Positions 1-14,604 of a DNA stretch of 64,000 nt are shown here, piece by piece. The stretch lies in the NCBI GenBank assembly GCA_004026145.2, contig CP034975.1, positions 12,153,418 through 12,217,417 of the forward strand, written 5' to 3'. How positions within the stretch are numbered: the first letter of the stretch is position 1; each line of letters begins with the position of its first letter. The translations under genes were made by a program, and so were the position numbers. This DNA comes from Takifugu bimaculatus (lineage: Eukaryota > Chordata > Actinopteri > Tetraodontiformes > Tetraodontidae). The notes beneath the pieces are model-generated. The model worked only from the letters and a program-made list of their open reading frames with translations, was not told the origin of the DNA and did not search any database.

Positions 1-1068
1 TTGGGGATTAAAGCCATTCAGGAGCCTGAGACAGTTCCCTGAGGAACGCCTGAGTCAAGCCTCAACACTGTAATGCTAATAAAAAATATCCTCGGATGTA
101 AAATACTGGGGTTTCATTCCAACAGTTATAACAAAGATTACAGTTGACTCAGCGACACAGGAAGTGATGCGTGCACTGTAACCGGTGTCAGGATATTTGA
201 CTTGTTTTTAGGGTTTACTGGCGTCTGGAAACAGGTAAAGATGGTTGGAGCAGTGGTCATGAAATGTCATGAAGGAATGCAGAGAAAAGCAATGAAGGTA
301 TGGAAATTAAAGAGCAAATGAGGAGATAAACCAAACCAAGAAGGGCAGGAAGTGAGTGAAGGTGAAGCTGAACTGACCCGGGGACGGATGGCTTTTTAAT
401 GTTTCCTAGCTGAACATTAGTTCAAGGAACAAATCGTTACCATTGTTTAAGCCTCAGCAGGATTCAGCCTCATCGCCTCAAGCAGGTGGCATGCGCACGT
501 GCACGTTTCACTTTTAAATGGTGTGAAACTAATGACTGACTCGCCATCGGGCCCCTATTACGCGACCTGCTGCACACCTACGCCAACGTTTGTGTTTGTG
601 TTTATTAGAATCAGCATTACAGGATAAAAAGGTGAATCAGAGCAGCACAGACAGCCAAACCTCCGTCACCATCACCAGTCGGTCACAGAGAAAAGAGCCG
701 CCTCTGAAAGGACGAAGCTGGAAATATCCCCCGCTTTCTGACAGGACGTGAATAATCAGGGACGACGTCGGTTCATTTTCAGCCCCGCAGAAAGTTTTGA
801 TTAACAAAGAAGCCTGAAAATACAGAGCGACATCCTGGAGACGTTTCCTGTGGCGGAGGAACACCTGAAAGCGTTGGGCTGTGACGTGTCACACGCGTCA
901 CACGCGTTAGCAAAAAAAGGTTTTAACCCCCTGAAAAAGAAACTCCCTGATGAGAGGAACTGCAACGCCGGGAGCAGAACCAGCGCTGCCGCAACCCACA
1001 GCGCAACCTCGTCGCCATAACAACCCGGGCCGCTGCCAGTGAAACAACAAATCAAAGACTGTGGTTAC
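1..1068. other. map4k4 intron sequence at window edge, no exon seen
   Basis: This stretch lies downstream (in the minus-strand sense) of the last map4k4 exon visible in the window. I looked for the next expected exon of the Pro/Ser-rich linker and found no splice-flanked coding match. The short open frames here have no recognisable similarity. It most likely is the 5' part of the intron following map4k4 exon 16, and the rest of the gene is outside the window. Confidence 0.6.
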
Positions 1069-2111
1069 CTGTGGTTCCACAGGCCGGTGCATGGCGGGCG
1101 CCTCCGACGCCGAGCTGCCGTTGGGGTAGGACGACTCGGAGCGCGGCGGCACTGGAGGCTGCTGCGGTTTGGTCTGAGCCGCCTGAGGGGAACCCTGGAC
1201 GTTTTTCCGATATCGCTCGTCAGCCTGAGACAGACACAGGTCAACGGCTTTAGTGGCGGGTTAAGGGAACAGGGCGAGGGCGAGGCGGAGATGACAGAAG
1301 CCGTTCGGCGCTCCCGTGTGTTAGTCCCCCCCCCCCACTGCAGCGCAGAGACGGTTCTGCTGAAACAGGCGCATCAAAGACAGCTGTGTTATTGCTTCCC
1401 TGAGTGGCGTCCCCCACGTCCCTGCAGGTAGGACGAGACCACGACCGCAGGAGCTCATCATGCATGTTTCAGAGTCAAGAACAACATTGGGTCAGAGCCG
1501 CCGCTGCAGCTCCTGCTGTTTCATGAGAGGAAAATACCCTCTACAGGGTTCTACTGCCCATCCTTCACCCCTGGCGGAGCCCCGGCTGCTCCTGCCTTCA
1601 CTTCACAACAAATCCTCCCATGGAAAAAGACCAAACCAACGCATGCAGAGCGTATCCGCTGGAGAGCCCGGTTTAACGTGGAGCGTCCCACACCAGCAGC
1701 CAACCGCCACCACGTACGCACGGCACACCTGAAGCAGTGAGTGAGTACACACAAGCAGGAAGCGTTCTACAGCGGTCAGTCTGAGCTGCGAGGGGTCACC
1801 TCTCTCATTGGCTCGGAGCCGGGGGACGAGCCTTGCGCTTCTGCGGCTTTCTCCACACCGTGGCCCTGATCGGACCTTGTCCCGGTATTGTCAGGACTCT
1901 GCGGTTGCTTCGCAGCGTCCGGTTCTGGACTGTTCTTTATCCTGTCATGCTCGAGTTTGTGCGGGAGGCTGCCGCTCTGCTGCTGGGACGTTTTGCTACC
2001 GTCCTGGTTCTGGTTTTTCTGGAGGGACAGCAGATAGGCCTGCTCCTGCTGCAGCTGCCTTTGGAGCTTCTGGGCCTGGCGCTGCTCCTCCAGCTCCCGC
2101 CACTTATACTC
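1069..2111 (-). other. map4k4: map4k4 linker exons 15-16, lineage-variable
   Basis: Exon 15 (1800-2111, 104 codons) starts with EYKWRELEEQRQAQKLQRQL, equivalent to EYKRKQxEEQRQAERLQRQL of mammalian paralogues. It then moves into a Gln/Ser/Asp-rich stretch unlike the mammalian proline/histidine-rich sequence. It ends ...SEPMRE before a GTGACC donor. Exon 16 (1069-1224) carries the conserved PPVPPRSES and HRPVEPQ motifs that flank the linker in MAP4K4, TNIK and MINK1. Both borders are GT-AG and both exons are phase 0 to 0. Confidence 0.8.
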
Positions 2112-5100
2112 CTGGGTGTGGGAAGGATCAAGTTGAACCAAAACAAACCAGGAAGACTGACGTGGAAGAGGTTTATTTTTACATCTCCAGCCGAGGCTGG
2201 ATCCAGGTTAGATTGTAGCCCAGCCTTGTGATCGTGCTTCGGATTATTCCTGATTTGGGTCCCAATCACTAAATAAATTCATGATGTTTTTTTTGGATTA
2301 ATCACGATAGCCGGAAGCGACGGGTTGGTGCGAGTCCTGAAAGTGGAGATGTGTCATATCCTTTTATTATGTGAATATCCTGCGTAGCCACAAGGGAGGC
2401 TCTCACTGACCGACTGGTTTTACATTTTAAATAACCTCTCTGGCTCCAGACTCCAAACATCTGGAATAAAAACATGGGAAACCCTCTTTTCCTGTTGGAT
2501 GACTAGTTTCCCGCTGATGACATCATCATCGCTAAGGGGCCAGTAAACGTCCCAATTTCCCCAATAAAATGTGCGTGTGTGTGTGTGTGTGTGGGGGGGG
2601 GATTAACAACTCTCAATAAAAGGCCCCCCCCCCCCAAAGATAAACTCTTTAGAAGGAAACCCCGTATTAAGAGTTTATTGGATGGATCCTCACCAGCAGC
2701 ATGGCCTGTTCATGAAGCAGCTGCTGCTGCAGGATCTCCAGGTGCCTCTGCTCCTCCTCCAACTGCCGGCGGATGTACTCCTGTCAATCAAACACTCATT
2801 TCAGCGTCCGGGTGCGCGGCTGTGAAGGGTTCTGAATGTCACGGCTGGTTTTAGAGCACGGAGCGGTACCTGCTCTCGGTCGGCTCGCCTCTTCTCCTCC
2901 TCGGCCCTCCGACGCTCCTCCTCCTCTTTGCGGCGCCGCTCCATCTCCTCGATGCGCCTCTTCTCCTCCTGCTCGCGGCGGCGCTGCTCGCGCTCCTGCT
3001 GCCTCCTCATCTCTCGTTCTCGCCGTTGTTGCTGCGGAGCCGCAGTTTTTGGGAATTACACACGTCGCGCTAGCTTAGTGCGAGGAGCAGTGGATGTCGC
3101 CGAGCGCCATCCGGCCCGACAGGGGCGCGCACGTGCTGCGGTATTTACACCGCTGTGGCCCGTTCTGATGTACGATCGGGCCAAGAGCAGCAAACACAAC
3201 CGTCTCTCTGCAGACAGGAGCAGCTCTTCACCTCTGAGATGTTCTGTGAAGTCACACGGGCCACACATTCATCTTCCGTTTGAGGGCTGCTCTCAGCCTC
3301 TTTCCGCCTTCCTTCCCTTCCACATACATTCCTTCCCGTCCCCTCTCCACATTTCTAATAGTCTCTTTGCGGCCGTCCACTCCCGACTGCACAATTATTA
3401 GCATTAATAGGAAAAGAGTAATTGCAATAAGGCTGTTTGAGCTCATCCTCTCTGGACACCGATTAGTGTTTCACATTATTTTCAGCTTTAATCTGATTTC
3501 AGGCTCATTAATGTAAAATCATCCAGCTCAAATCAAGCTGCCGAGCTCTACGTCAAACGGCTCGAATCATTTTCATGCGCAGGCGTCACCTTTGGAATTC
3601 CCTCTGGCAGCCGACGTTATCAGATTTCTGTCGGCATCAGCGCTAATTAAAAATAATGACACAGGTTAATCTGCTCCATTAAACGGCTGTGAAAGAAAAG
3701 CCCACTCGGCTGCGCGTGCACGAGATCAATAGTAAGTGAGCGACATCATAACAAACATTCCAGCATGTCCACCTGGGTTGTGGCTCCAGATGAGGGTCTG
3801 GATGGCTCCTCTAGAGGTGGCTTTCAGTTAAAACGCTCACCTCCTCCAGTCGTCTCCTCTGTTCCTTCTGCTGCTCGATACGTTTCTGCCTCTCGGCCAG
3901 CAGTTGGCGCTTGTACTCCTCCTGCTCCCGCAGCTGCTGCTCCTGGAGGAGCTGCTGGCGGCGGAGCGCCTCCGACCGCTCCTTGTTCTCCTGCTGCAGC
4001 CGGATGAAGTCGCGGCGCAGAGTGGACTCTCCCGGCACGTTGACGATGGAGCTTCACGCGGGCACAGATGTTTCTTCAGGATTCACTCACAGATTTGATC
4101 GTCACAGACTCGCGTGTCAGCGGGCGTTACCTGGGCTCGCCTTCCTGTTCCGACGCCTCCTCCTCCTCCTCTTCACTGCCGCTGTATTCATATTCTGTCT
4201 CATCTGAAAGAACAAACCAAGGCCAATTAGGCCTTCATCGCTACGGCAACAGTGACCAACCACACAGGGTTATGGTTGGGGACTCACCCTTCTCGCCCCT
4301 CTTCTTTTTGGTGCGGTCAATGTGGTCCTTGAGCTGGATGCGGACCTGCCTCTCGTTGGGCTGATCCCGGATGAAGGGGTGCTTGAGCAGCTGCTCAGTG
4401 GGGGGGCGCTGGGTGTAATTCTTCACCAGGCAGCCCTCGATGAAGCTGAAGAACTTCTTTGACCTGTCGCGTTAGGGGTTGAGGGGGACGCTGCGGGTCA
4501 CTACGTCAACAACGGGGCGGTTCTACAGAGGCAGACATTTACCAACCATTTTTTAGACTTGAGTCGAGGTGGGGGGTTCCTGGGGATGAGGAAGAGGGCT
4601 CTCATCGGGTGCATGTCACACAGAGCTGGAGGGGGCAGAGCGGACAGGTGAGGTGGTTTCACTGCTCCTTAACAGCAGTTCTGATCCAATCAGAAGGGTT
4701 TGTGAACATGCGGTGTACTCACGGGGGGCTCCCTCGGCCATTTCTATGGCCGTGATTCCACAGGACCACAGGTCACTCTGCAGGACAAATCAGACACAAC
4801 ACGGGCAGTTATTAGAGTTCATGCTCAATTTCTGTCCTGTCCCTCACCGTTAAAAACCGTTTTCTTCCCTTTATGCGTTGAACAGTCCAGTCTCATTTGT
4901 CAGCCTTACCCTGTAATCATAGGTAGCATCGGGGTTTTCGTCACAGGCTATAACCTCTGGAGCCATCCAATATGGAGTCCCAATAAAGGTGTTCCTACGG
5001 CCGACTGTCCGGTCCAGCTGAGCGCTGACGCCAAAGTCCACTGAGGAAACAGAAAGTTTGTCTCAAAGCAGTTCTAACTATCTGCGAGTGGTTAATGTAG

Positions 5101-8100
5101 CAACGTTAACACTGATGTTTAAACATTTTGTGTTTAAGAGGCATTAAATTTCAGCCCAGAGGCCAAATGAAAGATTCCTGTTGTTTGCTCTGGAAGCCGT
5201 GTTAATTTAAATCCTCTCTTCTCACGTTAAAAACACCCCGCTCGTGTCTACAGGCCATGTCTGGCAGCATTTTGTTGGCCAGGCAGCTCTGATTTAAATC
5301 TTTTATTCTGTGTTTTACCACAGTGGAACAGGCAGTTTCTGTTGTAATGAAAGACTTCAGCCCACAGAGTAAGGTTGCAGTTGCTCACACACTAAGTGGA
5401 AAATATAGAAAAAATTTCCAATAGCACTTTTTTTTTGGGACGGATTCCAAAAGGCCGCGTCTGTTTCTTCAGGTATTCAGGAATGATGCAGGACTGAAGC
5501 GAATCATTCGGCGGATTAATCACAACAAGTCTAAAGCAGGGCTGTCCCACATTCTTGGAAGCCTCGGCGATTGCCATGGCGGTCAGCAGGAAGGAGGAGC
5601 CTGTGTCAGGCTAATAAAGAGGACGATAAAGACTGGGAAGCTAGAGCGTTTGAATCGTTGAAATAAAAAAAAAGATGTCACACAAATAAACCAGCGAGAG
5701 AGACTCAGCGTGAACATGAGATCGATGCTCCAGACTGAGGTTAAAGTCTGCCCTGAGGAATTCGCACGGCTGGATTTACAACTGTGCAGTCACGTGACGC
5801 AAGTTAAAACAAGATGGCTAATGGACGAGCCGACGAGGCGCGCTGGCGATTTGAAAGGCTACGCCGTATATCTGCTCCTGGGGGCCACGTTTTATCGACA
5901 CAAGACAAAACGCACCCAGCTTGACTTCAGCGTTTTCAGTCAGCAGCACATTCTGGCCCTTGATGTCGCGATGGATGACGTGATGAGCGTGCAGGTGAGC
6001 TAAACCCTGCAGAGAGCAAATAATCAGCGTTACCCCTGGAGACGAGCATGATTACATAGGAAATATTCATCTGCTTAGCCAACTAAAGCGCACAAAGCTG
6101 GGATTTTATGGGTGAGTGTGGACCAACCCTGAGAATCTCCCTGGAGATGTAGGCGATCCAGTCCTCCTTCAGCGAGTTGCCTTTAGTGTTCTTTACCAGA
6201 TCCGTGATGGAACCGGCGCCACAGAACTCCATCACCAGCTGGAGGAGCCAACAGAGCCCATGTGAGGCAAACATCAAACTGCTCATGCCATGGAAGCATT
6301 TTCAGGGAACCACTGTTAGTAATAAGTAACTACCGGTAACTAACGTCCCCTCCATGTCTGGATCGCTTATTGTGGTGCAGAATCTGTCCACCTCCTCCAG
6401 TCTTTACTGGGGTTGGAGACTGGAGGAGGTGAACCAGGTTCTGGAGGCAGCTGTTAAAACAAGTACAGGGCTGTGTAGTGAGCTGTGAGTGACTTATCTC
6501 CTCACTGGAAACAGCAGAGCTGCAGGGTCAGAAACGAGGGGATCTCCCCTTCAACAAACAGCTGTAAATCTCTGCTCCTGCAGCTGTTTATGTCCTTTTT
6601 AACTCAAAAATAATCTCTTTCTTCCATTTCCCTGCACTTTCTGTGGTTTTGTGTTGCTCCCCTTTCCCCTCCCTCCTTTTTGACTACATTTGGAGCACAT
6701 AAATGTGCATTCATCGGTGTACAAACCCAGTTTAACCAAAGGAGGACTGACCCAGAGCTGGTCGTCGTGGCCCGGTGGACTTTTCTTGATGAAGGCTCCG
6801 TAGTAGGTGGCGATGTTTCTGTGATGCGAGTACTTTTTCAGCATATTGATTTCCAGCTTAATTTCCTCCTCTTCATCCTACAAGAGGGGAAAATTGAGAG
6901 GAGAGGGTGGAGATCAGGTTTAACGTGCTGGTTGAACACAGGCACAGACAGGAGGTTTGATCTCTCATATTTACAGCTGTTTTATCTAAATGCCCTGTGT
7001 TTTCTTTCCATCTTGACAGTTTTTCCAGCGTCAGTTCATTGAGGTGCAGCTCCAAACACTCCTGCTCCTGCAGTTTTGGAAACATCAGCTCCATTTGGCC
7101 TCTGGGCGAACGAGTTTTACACAGTTTCCATTTTGGAAACTCCGAGGCTCCCGGAGGACACGGAGCTGAACCAAACAGGAGGTGAACAAATACGAGGACT
7201 CGCTCTGATAAACTGTCGTCCACAGCCCTCAATTTAGCCCGACATGAATCGCTCATTTATTTTAAAATCGCTGCAGACTTCATTATTTCACAGCGTTTTA
7301 AATTAGCGATAATTGACGCACCTCAACATCATAATGACAAAATCTTTGGCCTTCGCAGGAACACAGCAAAGAACTAAATTACATGAATAAATGAAAAGGG
7401 GGACGTGTCCTCCTCCTCCTCCTCCTCCTTCATTCCATTTTCCAGCACTGTAATAATAAACAGTCTGCAAACAAACCTGCAGATCCAGGCTGTTGCTGGA
7501 GATAACAGAGCCTCGTGCATTAACCGCATGGCTCTCTCAGGATATTACAGTGCAGCCTCAGATGTGGGTGCGGGGCCATAACAAGATCCAGCAATGATAA
7601 TCCTGATTACTGCAGTATCACCGGGGCCGTGTGAGAGCCCCTCTCCATCAGTCCAGCCCATGCATTTGATCCCTGACGCGACCTGACATTTTCACTTATT
7701 ACAGCTGCTGGATAAGCAGGGCCGCGACAGGTGGCGGCGGCTCGGCCTCATCAGCACGCCGGGCCCTGCACACGCCTCACGTGTCCACGCAGCAGAAGCC
7801 GAGGGACGGGACTGTTGTTGTTGCGAGGAGCTGCTCCCACTTCAGCCAAACAGGTTCTTCAAATGTTATTTTGTCATTTCCATAATTATCGCACTCAAAA
7901 CCTCTAATGGGCTGTAATTCCTAAAGATATAATAACCGGCCGACTAAGTCGAGTCATCCAGAAAGTTCAGATTCGTTCGCCGCAAAGTAGAAACTGCAAC
8001 TGTTGTATAAGATTGTCGAGGGCAGAACTCGCAGCAGCACCCTGGAAGCAAGTTTAGAAATAAAGTTATATAAGAATAGCTGGAACAGAGAGCCGTGTAC

Positions 8101-11100
8101 GCCGGGTTAGCGCTCGTTAAAGAGCGCAGAGACGTGGTCCAACCTTTATATTTATCGCCGCCCCGCACGGCTGGCTGTCAAAATCCGCCCTGGCTGTGAA
8201 AGCACGTGTGACATTTTTTCGGGAGTCGACTTGGCGTTCGGTGTTGGAGCACTCGGCGATAGAAACACGCGTCTTACATATCTTATCGAGGGCCGCAGCC
8301 GCGGGGGGAACACAGGAAGACCGTGCTGACATTTCTGAGGCTGGTCCAGAGCTTAAAGGGCAGGTTGGCCAAAGTTGCCGGTGAAGAAAAAATAAATAAA
8401 TAAATAAAAAAAGGACCACATCTGTTGAGTCGAGTTTATTTTAAAGTGCTCCAATTTCCTGCTGTCACTGGAAATGGTGCTTTTACATCAAAGACTTTAT
8501 GCACCTTAATCTCCTGACCTCGCTGAAAGACATTTCTGACTGTAAAGACCATCCAGGTCACTGGGCTCAGCCGCCCAATCAGCCGCTCCTCTAAGTCTCA
8601 GTCAGCCTGACGAGGAGCGCTTCGGTCATTTAGCCGGGCGGTTAGCCAAGACGGAACGCCAGCAAACCAGACTGCCAGCCAGCAAGTTCTGCTAATGCAG
8701 CCATCAAGAGGAGAACATCAGTCACCAAGAAGTCATCCCCCCGCTTACCCAGCAGGAGAGGGATCATTATATTATTGGACCATCAGTTCTCAAGCTCCTA
8801 ACAGAAGGCACTGGTCTACTGAGCGTCCCTCTGTCCACAGAATCAGTCATGTGGGTATTCCTGACACAGATACATATAATTACAAATGTCATGGATCATG
8901 CAAGCTAAGCAGGAAGCTCCCTACATAATATTCACCATGGATCGTAAATAATCCCATGTGAGTGCACAGAGACAATAACCCCCATTGATACAGAGCTCCA
9001 AATCACTCGCCAGTCTGTCTCAGCCTGCCTTTTCTAGGACTGAATGACTAGGACAGTGAAGGGAGAGGCGATTAAGCATTTTTACTGGCCGTGCTGGTGC
9101 TGGTTTCCTCTCTGTGGGAGGATCCGGTCTGCCCTCGAATTACCTGCTTCAGATGTGGGTCAAGGGTTGGTCTCATTTCCATCTTAGCTTAGCCTCCAGC
9201 TCCGGTGTGACCTCACACCAACGTCGCCATAATAGAGTCACGCCTATGGCGCCCATCCCTGACATTCCTCCTCCATCCCAGTAGCTCCACCTCTCTAAGG
9301 CACCTGATGCCCAAACACACCTCCAGGAATGTGTGTGTCACGCAACAACAGAATATTAGAACCGTGCCAACTTTTGTCCATTTACTCCAGACCCTTTCCC
9401 AGGAATACAGCTAACTCCCCCACACTGCCACCAATAGTGATTACAGCTTCCATGCCATAATTACAACACCTCGCTCTCTTTGTATCACTCTCCCTGAGCC
9501 ACTCTGCTCCAATGCAGGCCATAGTAAAGCTACTCATTATCGTTCCTTGGCAGGAAATGATCGGGAGACTCCGCGGCACTCCCGATGGAGCAACCGGAGC
9601 GAGCAGAAGAGCCAACCCCGGTCGGCCACCAGATGTGGGCATAATGGAAAATGGAGCAGGGGTGGACTCTGGTGTCCATGTGTGACAGAAGAGGTGGATG
9701 CATCCTAATGAGGAACCAAGAGTCTGGAAGGGAAAGGAAATGTTGCTGGGATCATCTCAAGTGTTGTGGCTACGATTAATAAAAAAGATCTCAATCTTCT
9801 GAAGAATAACAGCCACAAAAGCCGACAGTTTCTATAGAATACTTGGAGTTTGGGGTTTGGAGTTTTATCTTAAGGGGAAAAGACTGGACAGTCTCAGGAG
9901 ATGTTGGATTTATTTTCCAAGACAACGAGTCGAGGCCATTGTTTTCACACCTCCTGCTTTTTTTCACTTCCAAACCTCCCGAGTGGACGGGGAGCAGTGG
10001 GCCGCTGTGGGCGGTGAGACGCAGACTTGTTTATGAAGCGACATTCGGGGACGGAGAAACCACAGGGAAGAAAAAATGGTTAGCAAAGCAATTCATTTAG
10101 GCAGGGAACCTAAAAGTGAGGACAGAAACATCTGCTGGGATTTCCTTCCCACTAATGGGGGTCAATTTCCTCTGGTAAAGCCCGCTGAATTACATCCAGT
10201 CAACATCGTCAGGGAGACACTGCAGGCAAAGTTGCTGCAACTCTTTTAGCTGTTATCTAGTTTGAGCATGAGACAACAGGGATGTAAAGCGAAAACACTC
10301 TGGAGAGAAATATCCCAGAGGTGCGGGAGGCTGGATGGGCGACCGCGGGCTGCCACTCCCATAATCCCACTGCACTTCAGATGAACCTTCTCTCAGCAGA
10401 AAAGGGACTTTCTTCTTGTTATCTAAGCTCGCTCTGCATCTGCTTAGATTTCAGGCCCCGACTTCCTGCCCTTCCATCTTATTCTCTCAACATCCTGAAA
10501 CAGAAACGCGCGGAGAAAAGTGGGGAAACTTGGCTGGTGCAGACGTCTCTGAGGCCATTCCTGGCCGTCCAGCCTCCTGCTCACCAGAAATACCCCAAAT
10601 CCAAACTCAAACTGCTGTGGCTCTAAAGGAAACAGGGTTTGTCCCTCAGAAGCACTGAAATAGAGGTTAAAGGTCACAACATGCGATCAGCAACATGGCG
10701 TGCTCCTGCAAAGGTCCGTGTGGAAGGTTTAAGCCTCGTGTGGACCAAAACTCCAGTTTAAATAAAGACCAGAGCCCCTTTAAAGACATTTTTTGTCATC
10801 TCACTGTCGTTTTAAGTGTTCCTGCTTCTCCCTCTGAGTCTCCACATCCCACTCTGTATATGGAACAGGAAGTGGAATGTGGGTCACGGCACACTGTTGC
10901 CGACACGAGATAAAGAGTGGACGTACAAAAACAGGAAAAGGGACGTGTCCAGGAGCGGTTTATGACGGGTATGAGAAGCCTTCCTGCACATGCCAGGAGA
11001 CGGTCGTGTGTCATGTGCTTTTCCAACCCAAACTGGATCTGCTGTGTCATGACTTTAGGCAGACTAATGACACGGCTGCAGTTTTAAGCGGATATTTTTA

Positions 11101-12522
11101 GTTTTCCGGGACTTTAAGGTAAAATCCTTCCCGTTGATGATTTGTGAGGGCAGATATACGTGCGTATGTGAGGTGCAACGTGAACTGTTGCTGAAGTATT
11201 AGCTAAAATCAGCAGGGTCCTGAAAGACAGACAGCACAATCTGGTCGCCCCAGATTAAAGGATTTTATGTGGCAGCCTTAATGAAATGCTCATTACTCTT
11301 TAAGGTGTCTGGGCAGCGAAGGAATATGGATCAAATCCCCAGAATTCTGTCATTAAGATCATTAGTTGGGACCAGAAAATGTAGCCATCAGTAGAGACGC
11401 ACGCTGGACTAGACTGAAATGAAGATATCCATCAAATGGAGCACTTCCTGAACTAAAGCTTCCGTTTTACTTGAGGGTTTAAATCCTATAATGTGAAAAC
11501 ACGGTGGTGTTTACTGACCTCGGTGACGTCCATGACTTTGATGGCCGCCAGTTGTCCCGTTTTGACGTGTCGTCCCTGGTGAGAAGCAAAAAAAAGAGGA
11601 GATTAGAGAGCTGTAACTTTGCATTTCATCAGAATGGAGGAGGTCGAGGACTGTGGCCACAGAGGGTGGATTTTTCTTATTTCATTCTTTTTGAAAGAAG
11701 CCAGCCAGTAAACAATTTAAGAGCCTGTGTGTGGTCATAATCAAGATGTTCCAGAATATATGATTTGGCTCATAAAAAGCAAAAACCACATGTAGCACAA
11801 GTTCTTTGTCTCAAACAACAGTTTGGAAATTCACAGCCGATGGTCTGAAACAGAAAAAAGATGGAAACTATAAGAGATATGGGTAAAAAAAAGAATTAAA
11901 TCATGCTGACTGAGCATCACAAGGCCTGAGATCCAGTACACTTGTGCAAATAGATCCCATATTGAGTGCTTTAGCTTTAGCGCTAGATGAATATTACAAT
12001 TTGTTTTGTCTCTTTCCCACCTTAATATCAAGCTTTGTAATTAAGGCGCTTCGCTATTCTAAATTACATCAATATTGAGTCACTACATACTTTAAATTGA
12101 ATGATAAAGTCCTGGTAGAGAAGGCAAAAACAGATTAGCTTGTTGGTTATCAATAGATAAAAATAGAATAATCTTTTAGCCACCGATTAAAAAGATCAAT
12201 CTGATTGTGAAACCCTTCATCGACCTCTTGTGCCTCTTTTCCAGGAGTCTGAGGTTAATTTTGAACTCATTTCCCTGCACACAGATGCATAAATAAGGCA
12301 TAAACACGGCTTCTTTCCTGGATGTTTGATATCGTTTTTCAATATTGGAAACGTTCACAGGTGGAAGTTTAATATCCTGAAAAACAATCACAGCTTGAAA
12401 AATCCTAAAGTATAAAGTTTCTCTGCTAAAACAGGCGCGGACCAGCAGACACGTTTACTCTGGATCCATGGCCCTTCACATCCAGTCAGCTCGCACCCTC
12501 CTGCAGCGCTGCAGGGTCAACA

Positions 12523-12566
<44 letters not shown>

Positions 12567-12743
12567 AGATGGTATTTAAATACTAACACACTCAAATCTA
12601 CATCTGCTGCAGCTGCTGAATTGAGTCTGGACACAGAAACAGCATGTGGACCCTTTGGGCCCAACTAAGAATGAGCACTTCCATGTTGCTGGAACACAGG
12701 CCTGTTTTATTAATAATGATAATAATGTGCTATTAGATGAATG

Positions 12744-12794
<51 letters not shown>

Positions 12795-13111
12795 CTGGAG
12801 CACTGTCTGGACAGTGACATCATGACATGTGTTGATAAATGTCCTACATCCGGACAAATCACAACTCTTCCACTTCCTGAAACCGAAAACAAGTGAGTTA
12901 TAACCAGCGCACAACCTGAGTGCGTCTGTGTGTGTCTGAGTGTGTAAGGTGACCTCAAAATGCAGACTGTAATAATTACAGCACCCCCCCCCCCACACAC
13001 ACACACACACACACGCAGCCTGCACACAACAGCTAAAAGATGACATCACCTTCTTTCCTTTGTCCAGAAACAAGATTCAGACAGAGTGAGTCCCCCACAC
13101 ACACACACACA

Positions 13112-13151
<40 letters not shown>

Positions 13152-14228
13152 ACAGGACATCATTCAGCTGTGGGGTTCCTTTCTGGTTCTCACCTCTCCT
13201 GACACTGAAGGTGGATGTTTCCAGACCAGGTTACTGGAATTTTGGGATGCAACGTGAGCTCCTCCTCAGGAGACCTTTCATGTCCACACAAAGAGACCAT
13301 GAGCAGCAGTGGTGCTGCTATCGAGCGTGGGGCAGGTTAACACCTCCCAGCTGACTCTACACTACACACAGTTTAATTTTTGTGTCACCCGACTCCCCCC
13401 ATTATCTGACTGCTGGTGGGAAAACCTCAGCCTTCCGATAACGGGAGCGATGGAGTGTTGCGTCTAAGACAGATGATAAAACCTTAAATTGGCCCTCTGG
13501 GGACAAAGACTCAGCCATGATGGACTGAACAAAGCCTGGAAAAACCAGCTCCCAGACGGGGACGTTGGCCTTGGCCTCCCCCAACACGTGGAAGGCCTGG
13601 AGGGGACAAGCAGCTGAAACGTGCGCTGGTTTCACTGGAGTGCTCGCCGTTCCTCGCTTATGCCCTCGAGGCAAGCGAGTGTTTGCAGGAGAAGCTTAGT
13701 TTCGCCCGATGTCGGAGATGGAGACACACCTTTATTTTATTTAACCTCACAAGGATAACACGTGTCTCCGGGGACAGTCCAACCCTGCAGAGTCTGTCCA
13801 GAATCTGACTACTTCACCAGCGCTCGGGTCCACCTGGGTTTCCGATTAAAGGAAACAAAGTTTCTCTGCAAGGTGGAGGGAAGCACCAACACGCCGGTGC
13901 AGCCCAGACCCGACCGTCAGATAAGCTAACCTGCAGTGACCCTCGCCGTGATCTACTGCAACCTTCCATGGATTCATGGACTGCATGACAGGGGAGGGGA
14001 CCAGGTACTGGGACGGTGCCTCCTGGTAATCAGTAAACAACCACAACTATACTGGTGACGTTACCAGCCCCAAATCATCGGTGGCATCCATCTTTGTGAG
14101 GACTGATATGTGTTGCCCAGCCTTTTAAGCTAATCCTCCCCACAGGCCTCATGCCTAAACTCTGACCACTGCCTTAATCTAAACCCAATTCTAACCCTCA
14201 ATCAGCCCTTTGAAGTTGTGAGAACACA

Positions 14229-14294
<66 letters not shown>

Positions 14295-14559
14295 AAGGGG
14301 CCCTTTATTGCCACTCTCACACACTTTCTGAGCCGCGGACACAGACAAGGAGCCAGGTGCAAGCTTTGGCACACACACTGAAGCGCACATCACGTGCACA
14401 GATACAAGCACACACCGAACACACTTCTTGTTCTAGCTGCTCTAAAAGAAAACCTGACCAGGCTTCAAACAAACCCAAAGTGTTCCCCGATGGGGATGTG
14501 TGCGGCGTGATCGGGTCCCTAATTTCATGGCGTTTTTCCACAGTTAACGTGTTAGCGTC

Positions 14560-14604
<45 letters not shown>

